Below, piece by piece: positions 32,872-44,439 of a stretch of DNA of 64,000 nt. Below the pieces are notes generated by a model. The model was not told the DNA's origin, searched no databases, and saw only the letters and a list, made by a program, of their open reading frames with translations. Position numbers and translations under genes: made by a program. Position 1 is the stretch's first letter, and the number at the start of each line of letters is the position of its first letter. Source of the stretch: Tuctoria greenei (lineage: Eukaryota; Streptophyta; Magnoliopsida; Poales; Poaceae). Location: the NCBI GenBank assembly GCA_036927565.1, contig JAYESD010000001.1:44266064-44330063 (forward strand). Direction: 5' to 3'.

Positions 32872-33330
32872 GTTACACGCTTGAGGAAGGAGGACATTTG
32901 GATTATGGATTCAGGTTGCTCACGCCACATGACCGGTAACAAAGAATGGTTCTCCTCCCTCTCTTTTGTGTCACGTGTAGAGAATGTTACTTTTGCCGAT
33001 AATTCTTCAACTCCTATAATTTCTAAGGGTTTGGTTAGAGTAAATAATCACTACACTTTGAAGGATGTTGCACTTGTTAAAAATTTGAAATACAACTTGC
33101 TTTCTGTTTCATAACTACTAGATGAAAATCTGGAAATTATTTTCACTAAAAATTGCTGTAAAGTTGTAAATTCAAATAGTGAGCTTATTTTTAACATGTC
33201 ACAGTTTGGAAGAGTTTTTAAAGTTGATTTTGATATGTCTTCCTCTAAGCATAGGTGTCTAGTTGCTAATGATTCAAAGGACTTTATTTTTGGCATCATA
33301 GACTTGGTCACGTAGGCTTTGATCATCTAA
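32872..33330 (+). pseudogene. protease of Cop-a
   Basis: The Copia retropepsin loop WIMDSGCSRHMTG is intact, followed by VTFADNSSTPIISKG and LKYNLLSVS. TAA at 33112-33114 replaces a Gln codon (Cop-b reads SQLLDE). It continues as DENLEIIFTKNCCK to a frameshift near 33315. It would process the single polyprotein. Confidence 0.82.
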
Positions 33331-34404
33331 CGCGTATTAGTGCTCTTGATTGCACGTGGGCTGCCTAAACTTAAAGGGGACAAAGAAATTGTGTGCTCTT
33401 CTTGTAGACATGCTAAGATGGTTGCAGGTTCACATACTCCTCTCACAATGATCATGACAACTGAACCAGGTCAACTTTTGCACCTTGACACTGTAGGACC
33501 TTCACGCGTTCTATCATTCGAAGGTAAATAGTATGTTCTTGTGATTGTTGATGATTATTCTATATACTCTTGAGTCTATTTTATGGCATCTAAGAATGAA
33601 GCTTTTAGTCACTTTAGAACATTATTTCTTAGATTATCAATTGATCACCCAGGATCTTTAAAAGCAATTAGAAGTGATAACGGAACTGAATTTAAAAATC
33701 AATCTTTTGATCACTTTTGTGCTGAAAATGGAATAGATCATCAATTTTCCTCACCATATGTACCTAAACAAAACGGTGTTGTAGAAAGAAAGAACAGAAC
33801 CTTAGTTGAGATGGCTAGGACTATGCTTGATGAATATCAAACTCCTAGGAAATTTTGGGCTGATGCGATTGCAACTGCTTGTTATATCTCAAATCGTGTT
33901 TTCTTGCGGGCTAAGCTAGGTAAAACACCATATGAGCTCCAGTTTGGACATAGGCCTAGTGTTACACACTTTCTGGTCTTTGGATGCAAATGCTTTGTTA
34001 AGAAACATGGTAATCTTGATAAATGTGAACCTAGATCCATTGATGGCATGTTTCTTGGTTATCCATCTCATACTAGAGGTTATTGTGTGCTTTTATTTGA
34101 CACTAACAAAATTGTCGAGACTTGTGAGGTTTCTTTTGATGAAGCTAGCCCAGGTACTAGCTCAAACATTGCAGGTCCAGATCCATATCCGCAGGGGGGG
34201 AGCATTTTCGTAGAAGATGAGGAAGAGGTGGAGCTGTTGCCCGATAATTCAGCAGCTAATGACATTGTTCTAGCTCCTGATTTTGATTCACAGCTAGCAC
34301 CGACGACCACCATTGCTGGTCCAGATCCTCCTCAAGTCACAAGCTCATCGATTTGTGATGAACATGAAGAAGAAGAAGCTTGTGAAGTGTCCACTCCCCT
34401 CTGA
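33331..34404 (+). pseudogene. integrase of Cop-a
   Basis: The zinc-binding end (CSSCRHAKM) and the rve core are seen in one phase from 33340, with TAG at 33529-33531 and a TGA near 33571, both at Trp positions of Cop-b. The acidic triad is present: D in LLHLDTVG, D in AIRSDNGTEF and E in QNGVVERKN. The C-terminal Copia region (VFGCKCFVKKHG, FLGYPSHTRGY) is followed by an acidic linker ending at TGA 34402-34404. Confidence 0.87.
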
Positions 34405-36054
34405 GTTCTTAAAATTCATCCTCCACAACGAATTATTGGAAGCTTGCACGAACGAGTCACACGGTCCAGGTTTTGCGATCCAAACTCTCATGCTCATTCT
34501 TCTTTTGTTGCTTCTTTTGAACCCAAAGATATATCACACGCACTCACTAATGAATCATGGATTATTGCCATGCAAGAAGAGTTAGAAAAGTTTGAAAGAA
34601 ATAATGCTTGGAAACTTGTACCTCCACCTCAAGGTCACACTTTAATTGGAACTAAATGGGTGTTTAAAAATAAACAAAGTGAGGATGAGGTTGTGGTTAG
34701 GAATAAGGCTAGGTTGGTTGCTCAAGGTTTCACTCAAGTTGAAGGTCTAGATTTTGATGAAACTTTTGCTCCTGTTGCTAGATTAGAAGCCATAAGAATT
34801 TTGTTAGCTTTTGCTACATTTAAAGGTTTTAATCTTTATAAAATGGATGTTAAAAGTGCTTTTCTTAATGGCTACATAGATTAGGAGGTTTATGTCAAAC
34901 AACCACCAGGTTTTGAAAATACAGATTTTCCTAATCATGTTTACAAACTGTCCAAAGCCTTGTACGGTCTCAAATAAGCCCCTAGAGCATGATATGATAG
35001 GTTAAAAACATTCTTACTTGAAAATGGGTTTACCATGGGCAAGGTTGATGAAACTCTTTTTGTGCTTAAGCATGGCAATGACTCATTATTCATTCAAGTG
35101 TATGTGGATGACATTATCTTTGGTTGTGCTTCTCATGATCTTGTGTCCAAGTTTTCAGCTATGATGAGTTTAGAATTTGAGATGAGTATGATGGGAGAAC
35201 TCACATACTTTTTGGGGCTGCAAATCAAGCAAACCAAGGAGGGTACCTTTGTGCATCAAACGAAGTATACAAAAGACCTCCTAAGGCGCTTAGACATGGA
35301 CAAAAGCAAGCCTCTTCGAACACCAATGGGAACAGCAACAACACTTGAACTTGATGAAGATGGTGAACCTGTGGATCAAAAAGAATATAGAAGCATGATC
35401 GGATCACTTTTGTACCTCACGGCATCAAGATCGGACATACAATTCAGCGTATGTCTTTGTGCACGGTTTCAAGCCTCCCCACGTGCTTCACATCGTCAAG
35501 CCGTCAAAAGGATTCTCAGGTACTTACATGGAACTCAAGAATTTGACATTGTTCTTCCTTCTTCCTCAACCGTTACTTTGAAAGCTTTTTCCGATGCTGA
35601 TTTTAGCGGTTGTAGGATTGATAGGAAAAGTACTTCGGGTGCTTGTCATTTTCTTAGTAATTCACTTGTTACTTGGTCCTCTAGAAAACAAAACTCAGTT
35701 GCACAATCCATAGCTGAATCTGAATATGTAGCCGCTGCTAGTGCTTGCTCACAAATTTTTTGGGTTGTTCAAACACTTAAGGACTATGGAGTTGATCCAG
35801 ATAGTGTTCCACTGTTTTGTGATAACACTAGCGTGACTTGCATTGCTAAAAACCCCGTGCAACATTCTAGAACTAAGCACATTGACATTAGGTATCACTT
35901 TCTCCATGATAATGTTGAAAAAGGAAACATTGTGCTTCACCATGTAGATACCGAACAACAATTGGCTGACATTTTTAAAAAACCTTTGGATTTCACTCGT
36001 TTTTGTTTCATTCGTAGTGAAATAGGGGTTATGCATCCTCATGGCTTACATTGA
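34405..36054 (+). pseudogene. reverse transcriptase and RNase H of Cop-a
   Basis: It is in the same phase as integrase. RT blocks: WIIAMQEELEKFERN, GTKWVFKNKQ, ARLVAQGFTQVEGLDF, MDVKSAFLNG and the intact catalytic box VQ-less variant VYVDDIIFG. Three clustered stops, TAG 34882-34884, TAA 34975-34977 (Gln in relatives) and TGA 34990-34992 (Trp in relatives), break the palm. From 35035 the frame is open for 339 residues through RNase H (SDADFSGCRIDRKSTSG, ESEYVAAASACSQ, HIDIRYHFLHD) to the natural end at TGA 36052-36054. Confidence 0.88.
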
Positions 36055-37079
36055 GGGGGAGTTTTCAAACTTAAGAAGTCTATGTGTGAATCAAAAATTA
36101 AAAAAATATGAGCATAGTATTTCATACATATATGACTTTGTGATTCCTTTTACATGTTGAATGTTCTTACTACATTACTCGTGTTATACATTTTGTAGTT
36201 TTCCATGTCTAGCAATTGGAATAATTACTTACACTAAATCTGGTCATGGTCACACTTTCTTGCTGTTTTGAACTTGTTGCATGCTCACAAGTGCTTTTAA
36301 TCATAAAGAATTAATCAAGTAATCAACTCACATGTTGAGTTTTTATGAACAAATATAAATTGAGAAAAGATCAAGAGAATATGTATGCATCGCACTTCTT
36401 CTTTTTGAGATGGCTTATCATTGCACGTAGATATGAACTTGGAAGAAGTTGTGTATGATTAAAATCATGTCCTTAAGCTTCTGATTGTCAAATGACATAG
36501 GCTTGGCTTGGTTGGTTAGAATAAGGCAGATGCGGCATATAATCTCTTACAAATGTCATATGTTAAAAGTTTGTGCTTTAAATAATAAAATGCAGCAAAA
36601 AGTGTCATGCTTTCAGGTTTTGAAATAGTTAAGTTTGTGAAATCATGACTTGTTTAAATTGAAAATTACATTTGATCTATAGCATGGCTTACACTACTTT
36701 ATGTATCTCATTGATGTGATAGTGTAAGTTACTTGATAGTATGACTTGGATGAGCTTTGTTTATATGTATATGTTATAATATGCTCATAACAATTAAAAT
36801 TTCTCTTTTGAACCTTGCTGAAGACATTGTCAAAGGGGGAGAGATAATAGACAATATGTGAATTTTTAAAGATAAGTACGCAAGGGGGAGAATTTGATTA
36901 CACATCACACATATTCACAAATTGTTTTGGCACGATTCTTCTCAGAGGGAGAATTTGTTTTTCTTCTCATTTTGTTTCTGTTTTACAAAGGGGGAGAAAT
37001 TGTTTTCAAAACTTTTAATGTGAATAAGCCAATGTTTGGATTTTAAATGGTGTTGCCAATGCATTCATCAAGGGGGGAC
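36055..37079 (+). other. Cop-a 3' spacer with several G-rich tracts
   Basis: No gene seen. AT-rich. The polypurine tract AAGGGGGGAC (37070-37079) abuts the LTR. Related tracts (AAAGGGGGAGAGA, AAGGGGGAGAA, AAAGGGGGAGAAA) recur near 36833, 36881 and 36988. Confidence 0.75.
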
Positions 37080-38704
37080 TGTGAGACCTATGTGCGCTGA
37101 ATACATTGGCTATGGCGATAAAAGTTTTGAATACTACCAAAACACCTTTATCATCAAGGTCCGACAATAGGTACGGCTTGTTTTGGTTAGCTCCGGCATA
37201 GTCTGACGTAAGGTCCGACTTGCTTTGGCTAGGTCCGACTTCTTTGTCTAGGTCCGACAAGCTTTGGTAAGCTTCGGTTCAAGGTTCGCTTAGCTTTGGC
37301 AAGGTTCAGAGCTTTATTGTAGTGGTTCTGCTTTTATCTTGCAATGATTTGTACTTGCTTTACATTGATCGAAAGATTACTTAGTATTCATTTACTATGT
37401 TTTTGGTGTGTTTTGGTGGTTGTGGTTGATATCATTTTGCTATGTTTTGCAACATGCTTATGTGAGGTGCTCACGTAAGATGTTGTAGTTTCAGAACTAA
37501 CGTGAGTCAAGTCAAGGACTTGTGCTCGAAAGTATTGGTTGTTTATTCATGTGCAGGTGTTGCTTGAGTTCAAGACGTTGCTGGTGACGGGGTCCATTGA
37601 ACTAGTCTTAGGGAGAAGATGAGGTTCAACAACCAAGTTCGGGAGGAATTGTGGTTGAGTTGATCGGGAGGTCACGCAGCATGTTTGAATCAAGAACAAT
37701 GCATATGAAGGTATTGTGGACGTCGTTGGAAGATGTTTGCACATGTGCAAGGAGTGCATGGACGTGGCTACATGGTTCCGAGGCGTGATGAAGAGATGTG
37801 GACTTAAAGAATTTGTCGGAAAGGTCCAACCGACTAGGTTATGGACTCAGACTGTGGCTGAGTCAGTTTTGACTCAAATATGGAAAGTTTTGAGTTGGTT
37901 ATGATAGGATTTCGTGTGGGTCACGAATTTGAGTTGTTTTAGGAATGTGGGATATGTTCCTAAGGTGTTTGGAAGTCTTAAGATTGCTTCTATCTGCGTA
38001 TAGAAGAATCCTAAGCAGTTATGGAAAGTTTTGATTCGTGATTTGAGTAGGATTAGAGTCCTAGTTGAGTTTGGGTTGGCCTAAGGGCTGGTTATATAAG
38101 AAAGGGAGGCCAGAGCTCGTGGTGCACGACTTTGGGGCTTTTCCTATTATGGTTTGATCAATAAAGATCGTAGTTTAAAGGAACTTTTATGCCTTGTTCG
38201 TCCGACTTGTTCCAGACAAGTTTTTCTCATTGAGTTTTCTGCAAAGCACTACCTTTCTTTGGTGGTTTTATCATAACTCGAGTTTTACAGATCGAATTGA
38301 TGTGACTATTTTTGGTTTGTGTTCAAAACTTTATTATCTATCATCTTTCAAAATTTCACGGTCATTGGATTTGTGGTTTCTGATCTACACGAGTTTCTTT
38401 GCAGCGTTCCAGAACTGCTTTTTTCGGGTATGACATATTGACCTTTATTTGATCTTTCGATCGTAACTTGAGTTTCTCTCGACGGATTTGAGTGATTCTT
38501 GTTGTGTCGTCTTCGTGACATGATTCTCTTCTATATCTATCACTTTTTTAATGGTGAAACATGTTTAGATTAGTCTCACACACGATTTCTTTAACGGATT
38601 GTTTTTCTGTCGAGTGGTGTTTTCATTGCTTCCGCTGAAAAGTTTTAATCTACCATTCACCCCCCTCCCCTCTGGTAGCTTTACACATGCTTTTCGATCC
38701 TACA
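37080..38704 (+). repeat. 3' LTR of Cop-a (1625 bp)
   Basis: The same family LTR as 29490-31063, with TATA at 38093-38100 and hairpin arms at 38650-38655 and 38673-38678. It ends CGATCCTACA followed by the duplicated TTGTG. Small ORFs inside are chance frames. Confidence 0.93.
38093..38100 (+). promoter_or_regulatory. TATA box, Cop-a 3' LTR
   Basis: TATATAAG, as in the 5' LTR. Confidence 0.55.
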
Positions 38705-39330
38705 TTGTGCTCAAGGATGAACTTGTTAGTTTGACACAAGCTAACAATATCCTTGAAACACAAGTGAAGTCTCTCAAGGTCAATGCCCCTTCTTCCTCTA
38801 CAAGGTAACCTTCTACAAATGTCAAATCCGAAGCGCCTCAACCTTGCAAATGCTCAAACTTGATAATGAAACTTAAAGATGAGCTTAAGTTGGCACAAAC
38901 CAGTCAAGCACCAAAGGGTGGCATCTTTGACAAGGAGAAGATGGCATATGCACGTAGTGCATACACCAACACAAGACATCCCCTTGTCAAGGATGGTCTT
39001 GGTTATTCTAGGGAGATGAGGCAAAATCTCAAAACTCTCAAGAATGGCAAGGACTTGATTGTTTTTGTCAAGGGAGGTTCATACAACAATACGGGAAAGA
39101 AATCGCTACATCTCCTAAAATGCCTAAGAAAGAACATCATCCCTTGTTCCATGATTTTGATGCATCATATGTTTTATTGAGGAACAAGTTTGGAAAGTCC
39201 TATGCTAGGTATGTTGGGCCACACTGCAAGAGTCCTAAACCTTGTGTGTGGGTGCCCAATTGCCTCTTGACTAACATCAAAGGACCAAACACCGCTTGTG
39301 TACCTAAAGCCAACACTTAAACCTTTCTTG
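38705..39330 (+). pseudogene. gag of SIRE-b, part 2
   Basis: It resumes the coiled coil after Cop-a (LKDELVSLTQANNILETQVKSL) to TAA at 38806-38808, then LKDELKLAQTSQAPKGGIFD, RHPLVKDGLGY and, in another phase, the pre-protease segment VGPHCKSPKPCVWVPNCLLTN. At least two frameshifts and stops are present. This is the long C-terminal Gag region usual in SIRE elements. Confidence 0.8.
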
Positions 39331-40635
39331 TAGGCTTACTCCTCCAGTGGAACCAAATGGGTTCTTGATAGTGGGTGCACTAATCATATGATCGGAGAGA
39401 GGAAGATGTTTGTGGAGTATGAGCTAAATGAATATCCAAGTGAAGGAATCTATTTTGGGGACAATAGCGAAGGAAAAATCCTTGGCACCGGTAAAATTGT
39501 TATATCCCCTAATCGCACTCTTTCAAATTTTTTACATGCTGATTCACTTGATTATAACCTCTTGTCCATATCACAGCTATGTGACAAAGGTTACAATTAT
39601 TTATTCACTAATGAGGGTGTGATCGTTACAAGGAGAAGCAATGACTCAATTGCCTTTAAGGGTGTACTCAAGGGAAAGCTCTATCTTGTGGATTTCTCTG
39701 CAGATGAAGCCCAACTTGATACATGCTTAATTGCGAAAACTAACATGGGGTGGCCGTGGCATAGAAAGCTAGCCCATGTTGGGATGAGGAATTTGCAAAA
39801 ACTCCTTAAGGGCGAGCACATCCGTGGTTTAAAGAATGTTGTGTTTGAAAACGATAAGCCATGTAGCGCATGCCAAGCCGGAAAACAAGTTGCAACACCA
39901 CGTCCATCCAAGAACATTATGACAACAATAAGACCATTGGAGCTTCTACACATGGATCTCTTTGATCCAATCGCCTACATAAGTATTGGTGGTAACAAAT
40001 ATGGTCTTGTTATTGTTGATGATTTTTCACGTTTCACATGGATATTCTTTTTGCATGATAAGAGTGAGACTCAATGTGTTCTTAAGAAATAATTGAAGAG
40101 GGCTCAAAATGAGTTCTCCTTAAGTATCAAGACAATAAGGAGTGACAACGGCACCGAGTTCAAGAATAGCCAAGTTGAAGAATTTTTGGATTAAGAAGGC
40201 ATCAAGCATGAGTTCTCCGCCCCCTACTCCTCTCAACAAAATGGGGTGGCCAAAAGGAAGAATAGAACTCTAATTGAGATGTCAAGAACCATGCTTGATG
40301 AGTACAAGACGTCGGACCGGTTCTGGGCAGAAGCGGTTAACACCGCTTGCCATGCTATAAACCGGTTATATCTTCACCGCATACTTAAGAAGACGTCTTA
40401 TGAGCTCCTAACTGGTAACAAGCCCAACATTTCCTACTTTCGTGTTTTTGGGAGCAAATGCTACATTCTAAACAAGAAGCTTAGGACTTCAAAGTTTGCT
40501 TCTAAGTTCAATGAAGGTCTCTTGCTTGGTTATGACTCAAACACCTACGCCTATCGTGTCTTCAACAAATCCTCTGGAATTGTTGAAGTAGCACGGGACA
40601 TAGTGTTTGATGAGACGAATGGCTCCCAAGTATAG
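39331..40635 (+). pseudogene. protease and integrase of SIRE-b (integrase Glu lost)
   Basis: In one phase from 39334. The protease loop is WVLDSGCTNHMIG (39358 onwards), and LNYLLS-like DYNLLSISQLCDKG follows. The integrase zinc end is WHRKLAHVGM ... CSACQAGK, then a core with D in LLHMDLFDP and D in TIRSDNGTEF. The third acid is lost: QNGVAKRKN has Lys (codon 40252-40254) where Glu is expected. Stops at 40090-40092, 40192-40194 and 40633-40635 also break it. The C-terminal region (VFGSKCYILNK, LLGYDSNTYAYRVF) is recognisable. Confidence 0.87.
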
Positions 40636-40990
40636 CAAGTTGATCGTCATGTGGTATATCAAGAGGAAGCTCCTCAAGTGGTGATAGGAAGGATGGCACT
40701 TGGAGACATACGACCACAAGAACAACCTCAAGACTCAAGTGATCATCCTATTCCTCAAGCAAGTTCCTCCTCAAATGATCATACTCAAGTTCCTCAAGAT
40801 GCGCTCCAAGAAGATGAAAATGGAGGCATCAATCAAGGGGGAGACAATGAAGATGAGGAAGACAAGAATGAAGATTCAAGACCTCAAGCGCCTCACCGAA
40901 GAGTGCACCAAAGCGTTCAACGGGACCATCCCGTTGACAATATACTTGGAGACATCTCCAAGGGAGTAACTATTCGATCTCGTGTCGCAA
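40636..40990 (+). pseudogene. integrase-RT linker of SIRE-b
   Basis: An acidic, Gln/Asp/Glu-rich low-complexity linker (GGINQGGDNEDEEDK) ending in the conserved segment VDNILGDISKGVTIRSRVANF. A T-run near 40990-40998 carries a frameshift into RT. Confidence 0.75.
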
Positions 40991-42500
40991 ATTTTTTTTG
41001 AACATTACTCTTTTGTTTCTTCTTTGGATCCTCACAAGGTTGAAGAAGCACTACGAGATCCGGATTGGGTGATGGCCATGCAAGAAGAGCTCAACAACTT
41101 TGAAAGAAATCAAGTATGGGAGCTCATGAAGAGGCCAAGTGTGAATTTTACAGGCACCAACTGGGTGTTCTGCAACAAACAAGATGAGCAAGGGGTGGTT
41201 ACATGGAACAAGGCACGACTTGTGGCTAAGGGGTATTCACAGGTTGAAGGTTTGGATTTCGAAGAAACCTTTGCTCTCATAGCTAGGCTTCAATCAATTT
41301 GTATATTACTTCCCTTTGCTGCTCACCATGATTTTAAGCTATATAAAATGGACGTCAAGAGTACATTCCTCATTGGTCCAATCAAGGAAGAGGTGTATGT
41401 GGAGCAACCCCCGGCTTTGAAGATCAAGAATTCCCAAACCATGTGTACAAATTGCGTAAGGCTCTCTATGGCCTAAAACAAGCTCCTAGAGCTTGGTATG
41501 AGTGCCTTAGAGACTTTCTAACTCAAAATGGTTTCAAAATTAGAAAGGCAGATTACACTCTATTCACTAAGCACTTTGATGATGATTTGTTTTTTTTCCA
41601 AATATATGTCAATGACATTATATTTGGTTCTACTAACAAAACTTTTTGTGATGAGTTTTCTAAGATAATGATAGAAAGGTTTGAGAAGTCCATGATGAGG
41701 GAGTTGAAGTTCGTCCTAGGTTTTCAAGTAAAACAACTCAAGAAAGGCACACTCATTAGTCAAACTAAGTACACACAAGACATACTCAAGAAGTTTGACA
41801 TGGACAAGGCAAAACCCATCAAGACTCCAATGGCAACTAATGGGCATCTCGATCTTAATGAAGATGGTCCAAGTGTGGACCAAAAGGTATATCACTCCAT
41901 GATAGGTTCATTGCTTTACTTATGTGCATATAGGCCCGATATCATGCTTAGTGTGTGTATGTGTGCTAGATTTCAAGCTGCTTCTAAGGTGTGTCATTTG
42001 ACCACCGTTAAGAGAATTCTTAGATATTTGGTTCACACACCAATCCTAGGACTTTGGTACTCCAAAGGTTCTAAGTTTAACCTCATTGGATATTCCAATG
42101 CGGATTATACGGGGTGCAAAGTTGATAGGGAGAGCACCTCTGGAACTTGCCAATTCCTTGGTAGATCTCTAGTGTCTTGGTCCTCAAAGAAACAAAACTC
42201 CATTGCTCTTTCCACGGCCGAAGCGGAGTATGTCGCCGCCGGAAGTTGTTGTGCAAAACTTCTTTGGATGTGACAAACTCTTAGGGTCTATGGCATAAAC
42301 TTGCACCATATTCCCCGACCAAACACATCAATATCCGCCACCACTTCTTGAGAGATCACTCCATAAAAGGAGACATTGCAATTTCCATGTGAGAACTGAA
42401 AAAACAATTGGTCGATATTTTTACCAAACCCCTCAATGAAAGAAGATTTTGTGAACTTAGGAGTGAGTTAAATATCCTAGATTCTCAAAATGTGGCTTGA
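40982..42500 (+). pseudogene. reverse transcriptase and RNase H of SIRE-b (YVND box)
   Basis: First phase to about 41415: WVMAMQEELNNFERNQVWEL, NKARLVAKGYSQVEGLDFEE, YKMDVKSTFL. A one-base loss after the C run at 41406-41411 shifts to the second phase (YKLRKALYGLKQAPRAWYE). The catalytic box reads IYVNDIIFGST: the first Asp is Asn (codon 41611-41613). RNase H (YSNADYTGCKVDRESTSG, STAEAEYVAAGSCC) stops at TGA 42271-42273. Degraded sequence with a small deletion runs to the natural end at TGA 42498-42500. Confidence 0.87.
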
Positions 42501-43393
42501 GTCTTGCATATCTGATTGTAATATTCAAAATTCACACATGCTTGCAAAAAACTCATCCTCCTCAATTTTCCACAAATTATTTTGAAATTATTGAATCTTT
42601 GTGAATTGTGGTCATAGTTTGATTTTTGATTGCTTACTGACCACGTTTACAAAGATCCTTTGTGAAAATATAGTCCAAAAGGATCAAATCTCTACTGAAA
42701 ACTCAATATATAGGAGTTTTCAGCCTTAGGACCAGACTAGTCCGGTGCTTCAAAATAGTCCAGACCCAGTCCGCAGGCTAGACAAGTCTGGGTAACCCAC
42801 CGGACTAGACCGGCCCTTGGGGACTTAACTTCCCCTGGACGCCCTCGACCTCTCTACTTCATTCAAACACTCTCCCTCTCCAAAACGCACGAAAACCGCC
42901 CCCAAATCGGCGATTTTCGTTTCCAACCACCAAATCTCGATTCCAATCCGTGGATTGAAGATCTAGGGTGCGTGGGAATTCTTCCCCAAGCATCGGAAGT
43001 CGATTCCTCACCCACATTTTGTCGAATCAAATATTTGAAGAGGTATTCTTGACCTAACACCAAAATCTCCGAAATTCAATTCTTTTAGGTACATTGATAG
43101 AAAATTCTTCACAAAAGTTGTTGTCCACATCATTGTTATCATGCACCTCAATTTTGGTGGTAGGATCTGTATTTTTTCAAAATTTCACTAGATTAAGGTT
43201 CTTGCTTTGTGAACCGGACTAGTCCGGCCACAGGGTGGACAAGTCCGGCTTGGTACGGACTAGTCCAGCCCCTGGGCGGACAAGTCCGGGTTACACAATA
43301 AAACCCCTAAACTAAATCAATTTTGTGAATTCTATCACCATATCTCTACTTCTTTGGACTCTACACATTCCTTTGCATCTCTTATCAGCAACC
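42501..43393 (+). other. SIRE-b spacer between RNase H and third ORF
   Basis: No gene seen. AT-rich, with two groups of palindromes (around 42733-42812 and at 43215-43288) and the presumed 5' leader of the third ORF. Confidence 0.7.
43215..43288 (+). repeat. four-site palindrome array upstream of the third ORF, SIRE-b
   Basis: Sites start at 43215 (TA), 43236 (AA), 43256 (TA) and 43277 (AA), 20-21 nt apart, ending 106 nt before ATG 43394. SIRE-c has the same order at 58175-58247. Confidence 0.85.
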
Positions 43394-44439
43394 ATGTCGT
43401 ATTCCGACTACGTTCCCCTCTCCGACTCCGAGGTCGAAGCGGGAAGGCAAGATTGTTACCGCCAAAAGCGTGAATCTCGAATCCCAATCAGAGGCAAGGA
43501 AAGCAAAGAAGAATCAAAGGGAAGCTCATAACTCAGCTGCAGCCGAGGCAGCCCTGAAGAAGAAGAGACTTGTGACTATGGGGGAGAGGGCTAGAACCTA
43601 GGAGGCAAGGACCTCCAAGGATAAGGGGAAGGCCATGGTGGATGTTGCACCCAAGAAGATGGTGCTATTTGCCAAAAAGCCAGCAAGCGAGGCCAATAAG
43701 GGTGTCTCTCAACCCATTGGTCCTATGAGGATGTTATCTCCTCCAAGGAACCCAAACCGTGCAGCTGCCTTCGATCCCAACGTCTTCAAGGGCAAAGGGA
43801 CTGAGAGGGCAAGAAAGCTCAGGAAGATCAATGTCTACCAAAGGGAGAGGAGCACAGTGGATCTCCGTTTTTTTTGTGACTTCCACTGTGACTACTACAG
43901 GATAGTTTATATGTCCAAGCAAACTCCTGTGACTGATGCTCAGTGGATTGACTGGGATTACATGGCCCAAAAGGATCATTTGGCCTTCAATGTTGTGATT
44001 GAGGCCATAGAGTGCCATGGATTGAAGAAGCTCATGGGCTTTCAATATGACTAGAATGTGGAAGTCATTGCCCAATTCTACTCTACTGTTTACTTCCACA
44101 CTGATGGGGATCATAGGATCACTTGGATGACACATGGAGAGCACCTACAGGGAATTTGCTGAGCTACTAGACTTGGAGGATCAACTGGAGAATGAGATCA
44201 TCATTTCCAACCTAAGACCAGTTGATCGAGACACTTTGGAGTACATGTATCCAAGTCATGTACCTTTTGAGGCGGGGCACATAAGGAACATCAAGCCCTT
44301 CTATAGTGTCCTCAACCATGTCCTTTGGAAGACCATTGCCCCCAAGGATGGAGATGCAGGGATTATTCAAGGTAATTTGAGGCACTTGAAGGTACTAATT
44401 GATGGAGATGTTCGTTTCAATGTGGTGGACTACATTTTT

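Larger units (their letters stand above)
29490..38704 (+). mobile_element. Cop-a: full-length Copia element (9215 bp), TSD TTGTG
   Basis: 5' LTR 29490-31063, primer site, one degenerate gag-pol frame in Copia order (gag, protease, integrase, RT, RNase H), a 1-kb 3' spacer and 3' LTR 37080-38704. TTGTG flanks both ends (29485-29489, 38705-38709), and removing the element restores the SIRE-b gag frame. The LTRs differ at more than 20 sites in the first 250 bp by eye, so the insertion is not recent. The lineage within Copia (Tork/Angela-like or another) I cannot settle. Confidence 0.93.

Noticed and set aside
38194..38433. Short frames repeated in the Cop LTRs (also 45586-45774 and 37626-37829)
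   Set aside because: They recur only because the LTRs are copies. No start context, domain or conservation beyond DNA identity.
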